Source: JAZOXB01 sp040096185 (GTDB lineage: Bacteria; Bacillota; Clostridia; Oscillospirales; Oscillospiraceae). From it: a stretch of 9,715 nucleotides of DNA. Below are positions 6,273 through 9,715 of this stretch, piece by piece. Location: the NCBI RefSeq assembly GCF_040096185.1, contig NZ_JBBMFF010000200.1, positions 1 through 9,715 of the forward strand, read 5' to 3'. Numbering within the stretch: the stretch's first letter is position 1; each line of letters begins with the position of its first letter. Below the pieces are notes generated by a model. That model had not been told where the DNA came from. It ran no database searches and was given only the letters and a program-made list of their open reading frames with translations. The translations under genes and the position numbers were made by a program.

Positions 6273-8021
6273 ATGACAGTGCTTCTGAAGGTCTTCACTC
6301 TGCTCGGCGGGCTTGCGTTCTTCCTCTATGGCATGAACGTGATGTCCGGTGGACTGGGTAAGCTGGCAGGCGGCTCGCTGGAGCGCTCCCTCAAAACGAT
6401 GACGAAGAACCGCTTCGCGGGCATGGCGCTCGGCGCGGTCATCACCATCGCCATCCAATCCTCGTCCGCTATGACGGTCATGCTCGTCGGCCTGGTCAAC
6501 TCGGGTATCATGCAGCTCGGGCAGACAATCGGCGTCATCATGGGCTCGAACATCGGCACGACGCTCACGCCGTGGATCCTGTCGTTGTCCGGCGTGAACG
6601 GCACGGGCTGGATCCAGCTGCTCAAGCCGGAGAATTTCTCCCCGATCATCGCGTTCATCGGCGTTGTGCTCATCATGATGTGCAAAAAGCCCCGCAAGCG
6701 CGACATCGGCAAGATCTTGGTCGGCTTCGCCGTTCTGATGTACGGCATGACGCTCATGGGAAGCTCCGTTTCCGGCCTGGAGGATTCCGCGGCCTTTACG
6801 AGCATCCTGACGGCGTTTGAGAACCCGCTGCTCGGCGTGCTCGTCGGCGCCGTCGTCACGGGCGTGATCCAGTCCTCCGCCGCCTCCGTCGGCATCCTGC
6901 AGACGCTGGCCGCCACGGGCCAGATCTCCTATGGCATTGCCATCCCGATCATCATGGGCCAGAACATCGGCACCTGCGTCACGGCGCTCATCTCGTCCAT
7001 CGGTGTCAACAAGAACGCCCGCAAGGTCGCCGTCGTGCACATCACGTTCAACCTCATCGGCACGGTGGTGTGCCTGTGCCTGTTCTACGGGCTGCACGCC
7101 ATCTTCCATTTCGCCTTTGTGGCCACGCCAATCAACGCCGTCGGCATCTCGGCCGTGCACACGATCTTCAACCTCTTCACCACGGCGCTGCTGTGCCCGT
7201 TCACGAAGCAGCTCGAGCGCTTCGCCAATTTTGTCATCCGCCCCTCCAAGAAGAAGGAGACCTACGCCTTCCTCGACGAGCGCCTGCTCGGCACGCCGTC
7301 TATCGCCGTCGGCGAGGCCAGCGACATGACGGTCAAAATGGCGACTCTCGCCCGCATGACGATTCTCTCGGCCATCAATATCTGCCAGAGCTACGACGTC
7401 AAGGTGGCAGACGAAATTCTGAAGCACGAGGACGAGCTGGACCTCTACGAGGACAAGCTCGGCACCTTCCTCGTCAAGCTCTCGAGCCGCTCGCTGTCTA
7501 TCGCGGACTCGCGGAAGGTCTCGAACATGCTGCACACCATCGGCGATTTCGAGCGTCTGGGCGACCATGCCGTCAACCTGCGCAAGACGGCTGAGGAGAT
7601 CCACGACAAGCACATCGTTTTCTCCGAGGATGCCGTGAAGGAGCTGCAGAACCTGACGAACGCCCTGACGGAAATTCTGGAACTGACCATCGACGCTTTC
7701 AGCGAGCACAACCTCGAAATGGCGCGCCACGTCGAGCCGCTGGAGCAGGTCATCGACTGCCTGATCTCCGCCGCCAAGTCGACGCACGTCGAGCGCCTAC
7801 AGAGCGGCAAGTGCACGATCCAGAACGGCTTCGTGCTCAATGACCTGCTGACGAACTACGAGCGCGTGTCCGACCACTGCTCGAACATCGCCGTCTCTCT
7901 CATCGAGACGAGCGCGGGCAGCTTCGACACGCACGAGTATCTCTCCGAGGTCAAGGAGGGCGGCAGCAAGGACTATACCGACCTCTACCACGCCTATACA
8001 AAGAAGTACGCGCTGCAGTAA
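6273..8021 (+). CDS. Na+/phosphate cotransporter with C-terminal PhoU domain (NptA/YjbB type)
   Basis: Inner-membrane protein of 582 aa. Residues about 1-320 are the Na/Pi cotransporter region with two inverted repeats, each bearing the family motifs: QSSSA (62-66) with GSNIGTT (91-97), and QSSAAS (200-205) with GQNIGTC (229-235). Several hydrophobic helices surround them. Residues about 345-560 form a helical PhoU-like domain with two metal-type motifs, DFERLGDHA (425-433) and YERVSDHCSNIA (529-540). Such fusions are predicted to move phosphate with sodium, and the PhoU part may gate the flux according to phosphate state. The ribosome site is weak (GAGAG at 6261-6265 before ATG 6273), unlike the strong ones in the previous operon. 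It has its own promoter and terminator, so it is monocistronic. Transport direction cannot be read from the sequence. Confidence 0.93.
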   Translation: MTVLLKVFTLLGGLAFFLYGMNVMSGGLGKLAGGSLERSLKTMTKNRFAGMALGAVITIAIQSSSAMTVMLVGLVNSGIMQLGQTIGVIMGSNIGTTLTPWILSLSGVNGTGWIQLLKPENFSPIIAFIGVVLIMMCKKPRKRDIGKILVGFAVLMYGMTLMGSSVSGLEDSAAFTSILTAFENPLLGVLVGAVVTGVIQSSAASVGILQTLAATGQISYGIAIPIIMGQNIGTCVTALISSIGVNKNARKVAVVHITFNLIGTVVCLCLFYGLHAIFHFAFVATPINAVGISAVHTIFNLFTTALLCPFTKQLERFANFVIRPSKKKETYAFLDERLLGTPSIAVGEASDMTVKMATLARMTILSAINICQSYDVKVADEILKHEDELDLYEDKLGTFLVKLSSRSLSIADSRKVSNMLHTIGDFERLGDHAVNLRKTAEEIHDKHIVFSEDAVKELQNLTNALTEILELTIDAFSEHNLEMARHVEPLEQVIDCLISAAKSTHVERLQSGKCTIQNGFVLNDLLTNYERVSDHCSNIAVSLIETSAGSFDTHEYLSEVKEGGSKDYTDLYHAYTKKYALQ

Positions 8022-8030
8022 GCGCATAGG

Positions 8031-8063
8031 ACCGGGACACGCCGCAAGACGTGCCCCGGTTTT
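8031..8063 (+). terminator. Intrinsic terminator of the phosphate transporter gene
   Basis: ACCGGGACACG (8031-8041) pairs with CGTGCCCCGGT (8050-8060), 11 bp with one A-C mismatch, around the 8-nt loop CCGCAAGA. Together with T8060 it gives four Ts. It starts 9 bp after the stop codon at 8019-8021. The T-run is short, but the stem is GC-rich. Confidence 0.8.
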
Positions 8064-8101
8064 GTGTGTGCCGGCCCGACAGGGCCTGTAGCGGCGCACA
8101 C
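8064..8101. repeat. Second long hairpin after the terminator
   Basis: GTGTGTGCCG (8064-8073) pairs with CGGCGCACAC (8092-8101), 10 bp with one G-U. Stacked inside is GCCC-GACA-GGGC (8074-8085), leaving CTGTAG (8086-8091) bulged. It directly abuts the terminator and contains the start of the sequence that resembles 8-26. It may be a repeat fragment or a backup terminator, though no T-run follows. Confidence 0.45.
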
Positions 8102-8263
8102 TGCTTTCGTTAACCCGGTACGAGCCGCCGGTGCGTCACCGTGCCGGCCTCTTTCCTTGCTTGGTTCTCTCCATTTCCTATCTTTTCCGCACTTTTTGCG
8201 GGATGTTAAACGTTTTCGTCATGGTGCACAAATTATGGGTCCACTTTTTGGCGGTTCAATGCA
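8102..8263. other. Intergenic stretch with little recognisable content
   Basis: No gene is supported here. A short open frame beginning at 8064 crosses it, but it starts at the terminator, has no ribosome site and its composition is not protein-like. I see only small hairpins: CGGTG-CGT-CACCG (8129-8141) and CCGCA-CTTTT-TGCGG (8187-8201). The base composition is more AT-rich from about 8150, as expected upstream of a promoter. Confidence 0.6.
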
Positions 8264-8292
8264 TTGCGGAGCGCGGCAGGATATGCTACAAT
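8264..8292 (+). promoter_or_regulatory. Extended -10 promoter of the ABC ATPase gene
   Basis: The -10 is TACAAT (8287-8292), preceded by TGC (8284-8286), an extended -10 element. A weak -35, TTGCGG (8264-8269), lies at 17-bp spacing. Transcription would begin near 8298-8300, giving a leader of about 174 nt before the ATG at 8473. Confidence 0.65.
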
Positions 8293-8298
8293 TTATGG

Positions 8299-8355
8299 TA
8301 TTAAGGTAGGCGTCGCTACTCCACCCCGTTAGCGGCGGACCGCCGGATAAGGAGG
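8299..8355 (+). promoter_or_regulatory. Candidate leader RNA ending at a strong ribosome site
   Basis: Just after the promoter, GTAG (8306-8309) pairs with CTAC (8316-8319), and CGGCG (8333-8337) pairs with CGCCG (8341-8345). The second stem ends 3 nt before AAGGAGG (8349-8355), a full Shine-Dalgarno match. Structured RNAs called malK motifs are known upstream of this kind of transporter ATPase in Firmicutes, close to the ribosome site. The position here fits, but I cannot recall the consensus well enough to claim a match. No start codon stands at a usable distance after this ribosome site. Confidence 0.4.
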
Positions 8356-8361
8356 AATCAC

Positions 8362-8472
8362 CCACCGCAGGCTTGCGGTGCGGCAGTGTGGAGACCTGCC
8401 GTAATGCATCCGCGCTTCGCGCGCCGATGTGAGGTCCGGGCAAGCGGAGGCTCCCGGATCAGAGCCGGTAGC
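8362..8472. other. Hairpin-rich segment between ribosome site and start codon
   Basis: About 110 nt separate AAGGAGG (8349-8355) from the ATG at 8473. They contain, in order: CACCGCA-GGCT-TGCGGTG (8363-8380), CGGCAG/CTGCCG (8381-8386 with 8396-8401), CATC.GCGC/GCGC.GATG (8407-8415 with 8421-8429), TCCGGG/CCCGGA (8435-8440 with 8453-8458) and GGCTC/GAGCC (8449-8453 with 8462-8466). The last two exclude each other. A start codon at about 8362 would have been ideal, so the segment looks inserted. No target duplication is clear. It could instead be part of one large regulatory leader. Confidence 0.4.
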
Positions 8473-9678
8473 ATGGCAAATGTTACGCTGAAAAACATCA
8501 AAAAGATCTACCCCAACGCCGACACGAAGAAGAAAAAGAAGAAGAAGGAGCACACCTCTGACGAGCCGAAGGCCAATCTTCAGATCACGGACGAAGGCGT
8601 CGTCGCCGTTCAGGAATTCAGCCTGGACATCGCGGACCGTGAGTTCATCGTTCTCGTCGGCCCGTCCGGCTGCGGCAAGTCCACGACGCTCCGCATGATC
8701 GCCGGTCTGGAAGAGATCACGGACGGCGAATTGTACATCGGCGACCGTCTGGTGAACGACGTGGCCCCGAAGGACCGCGACATCGCCATGGTCTTCCAGA
8801 ACTATGCTCTGTACCCCCACATGACCGTGTATGAAAACATGGCATTCTCCCTGAAGCTGAAGAAGGTCCCGAAGCAGGAGATCGACAAGAAGGTCCGCGA
8901 GGCCGCCGAAATTCTCGGCATCACGGAATACCTCGACCGCAAGCCGAAGGCCCTGTCCGGCGGCCAGCGCCAGCGTGTCGCCATCGGCCGCGCCATCGTC
9001 CGCAATCCGCAGGTCCTGCTGATGGACGAGCCGCTGTCCAACCTCGACGCCAAGCTTCGTAACCAGATGCGCGCTGAGATCATCAAGCTCCGCTCCCGCA
9101 TCAACACCACATTCGTCTACGTCACCCACGACCAGACGGAGGCCATGACGCTCGGCGACCGCATCGTCATCATGCGCGACGGCTTCATCCAGCAGATCGG
9201 CACCCCGCAGGAGGTCTTCAACCATCCGAAGAACCTGTTCGTCGCGGGCTTCATCGGCACGCCGCAGATGAACTTCTTCCCGGATGCCAAGCTGACTGTG
9301 AAGGACGGCAAGTACGTCGTCGAGCTGCTCGGCAAGTCCATCGTCCTGCCGGAAGACAAGCAGGCCGCCCTGCGCGCCCGCAAGCAGCCGGAAGGCACCG
9401 TCACCGTCGGTGTCCGTCCCGTGCACCTCTCCCTGCATCAGGAGGGCTTCCCCGCAACGATCGACGTCTCCGAGATGATGGGCAGCGAGATGCACCTGCA
9501 TATGACCGTCTCCGGCCACGATGTCATTGCCGTCATCCCGACGGCCGGCCTCAGCCTCGACGATGTCCGCGCAGGCGGCACGGCGCACTTCACGTTCGAT
9601 CCGGAGCTTATGCACCTGTTCGATCCGAAGACGGAAGAGAACCTCTTCCCCGTGGAAAACAGCAAGGCGAAGGTCTGA
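8473..9678 (+). CDS. msmX: MsmX/UgpC-type sugar ABC transporter ATP-binding protein
   Basis: Cytoplasmic ATPase of 401 aa of the MalK/UgpC/MsmX class that powers carbohydrate importers. Motifs: A-loop Tyr near 13, Walker A GPSGCGKST (63-71), Q-loop VFQNYALYP (Q109), signature LSGGQRQR (161-168), Walker B LLMDEP (D185, E186) and H-loop THD (H219). The OB/TOBE regulatory domain is about 260-400, ending HLFDPKTEENLF. No permease or binding protein lies next to it, which suits a multitask ATPase shared among several importers. Between the A-loop strand and Walker A it has an extra stretch of about 30 residues (15-43) with seven Lys in a row (19-25). The ATG at 8473 gives the usual MANVTLKNI start but has no ribosome site close by. 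The in-frame GTG at 8386 is rejected because it adds repeat-derived residues. Confidence 0.93.
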   Translation: MANVTLKNIKKIYPNADTKKKKKKKEHTSDEPKANLQITDEGVVAVQEFSLDIADREFIVLVGPSGCGKSTTLRMIAGLEEITDGELYIGDRLVNDVAPKDRDIAMVFQNYALYPHMTVYENMAFSLKLKKVPKQEIDKKVREAAEILGITEYLDRKPKALSGGQRQRVAIGRAIVRNPQVLLMDEPLSNLDAKLRNQMRAEIIKLRSRINTTFVYVTHDQTEAMTLGDRIVIMRDGFIQQIGTPQEVFNHPKNLFVAGFIGTPQMNFFPDAKLTVKDGKYVVELLGKSIVLPEDKQAALRARKQPEGTVTVGVRPVHLSLHQEGFPATIDVSEMMGSEMHLHMTVSGHDVIAVIPTAGLSLDDVRAGGTAHFTFDPELMHLFDPKTEENLFPVENSKAKV

Positions 9679-9693
9679 TCCAGATAGCCTCAA

Positions 9694-9715
9694 GCGGGCG
9701 GCTCATGCCGCCCGC
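9694..9715 (+). terminator. Terminator stem after the ABC ATPase, cut by window end
   Basis: GCGGGCGGC (9694-9702), loop TCAT, GCCGCCCGC (9707-9715): a perfect 9-bp GC stem, 15 bp after the stop codon. The window ends at the last stem base, so the expected T-run cannot be seen. It indicates that the ATPase gene is a single-gene transcript. Confidence 0.75.

Noticed and set aside
6105..7787. 560-codon open frame on the - strand opposite the phosphate transporter
   Set aside because: Antisense shadow; Asp/Arg/His/Ala-rich low-complexity product that crosses an intergenic region and the end of another gene, with no motif seen.
8064..8309. 81-codon + strand frame between the phosphate transporter and ABC ATPase genes
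   Set aside because: It begins at the terminator T-run, has no ribosome site, and spans the promoter of the next gene.
8386..8472. N-terminal extension of the ABC ATPase from GTG 8386
   Set aside because: The added 29 residues are Arg-rich and derive from the hairpin segment, and the family normally begins at MANVTLKNI.
8329..9693. 454-codon open frame on the - strand opposite the ABC ATPase
   Set aside because: Covers the whole ATPase gene and its leader, starts near a terminator stem and has no recognisable domain.

Overview
The window looks like chromosomal DNA from a GC-rich, low-oxygen Firmicute, most likely Oscillospirales (Clostridium cluster IV, gut type). Supporting signs are strong AGGAGG-type ribosome sites, a Bacillus/Clostridium-type gene set (ymdB, yhaO, yhaN, ymfI, an nptA-type phosphate transporter, an msmX/ugpC-type ATPase), strong G/C bias at third codon positions, and intergenic palindromic repeats of a kind I associate with this group. 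The species cannot be fixed from the sequence.

Layout, all genes on the + strand: (1) 1-659 has no convincing gene. It holds two inverted-repeat elements (15-88 and 146-274), a promoter (392-420) and a three-hairpin repeat (484-633) in the leader of the first operon. (2) 660-6148 is a compact five-gene operon: YmdB-type phosphodiesterase, YhaO-type metallophosphoesterase/nuclease, YhaN-type SbcC-like ATPase with a membrane hairpin, TatD-family hydrolase, and an SDR reductase that matches the YmfI (EF-P 5-aminopentanone reductase) clade. Adjacent genes overlap or lie within 3 bp. (3) 6149-6272 holds a 14-bp palindrome and a near-consensus promoter. (4) 6273-8021 is a Na+/phosphate symporter with a C-terminal PhoU domain, closed by an intrinsic terminator. 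(5) 8022-8472 is a 451-bp intergenic region with a second hairpin, a promoter and a structured leader. (6) 8473-9678 is a multitask sugar-ABC ATPase (MsmX/UgpC type) with a terminator stem at the window edge.

The operon puts three metal-dependent phosphoester hydrolases (YmdB, YhaO, TatD) beside a DNA-repair-like ATPase and a translation-factor modifying enzyme, so it reads as nucleic-acid housekeeping rather than an accessory island. No transposase, integrase, CRISPR array, toxin-antitoxin pair, phage gene or tRNA/rRNA was found. I see no strong evidence for a new multi-gene system. The most unusual signals are in the leaders: a perfect ribosome site (8349-8355) about 117 nt upstream of its apparent start codon with a hairpin-rich segment between, and a repeat made of three hairpins placed between the operon promoter and ymdB.
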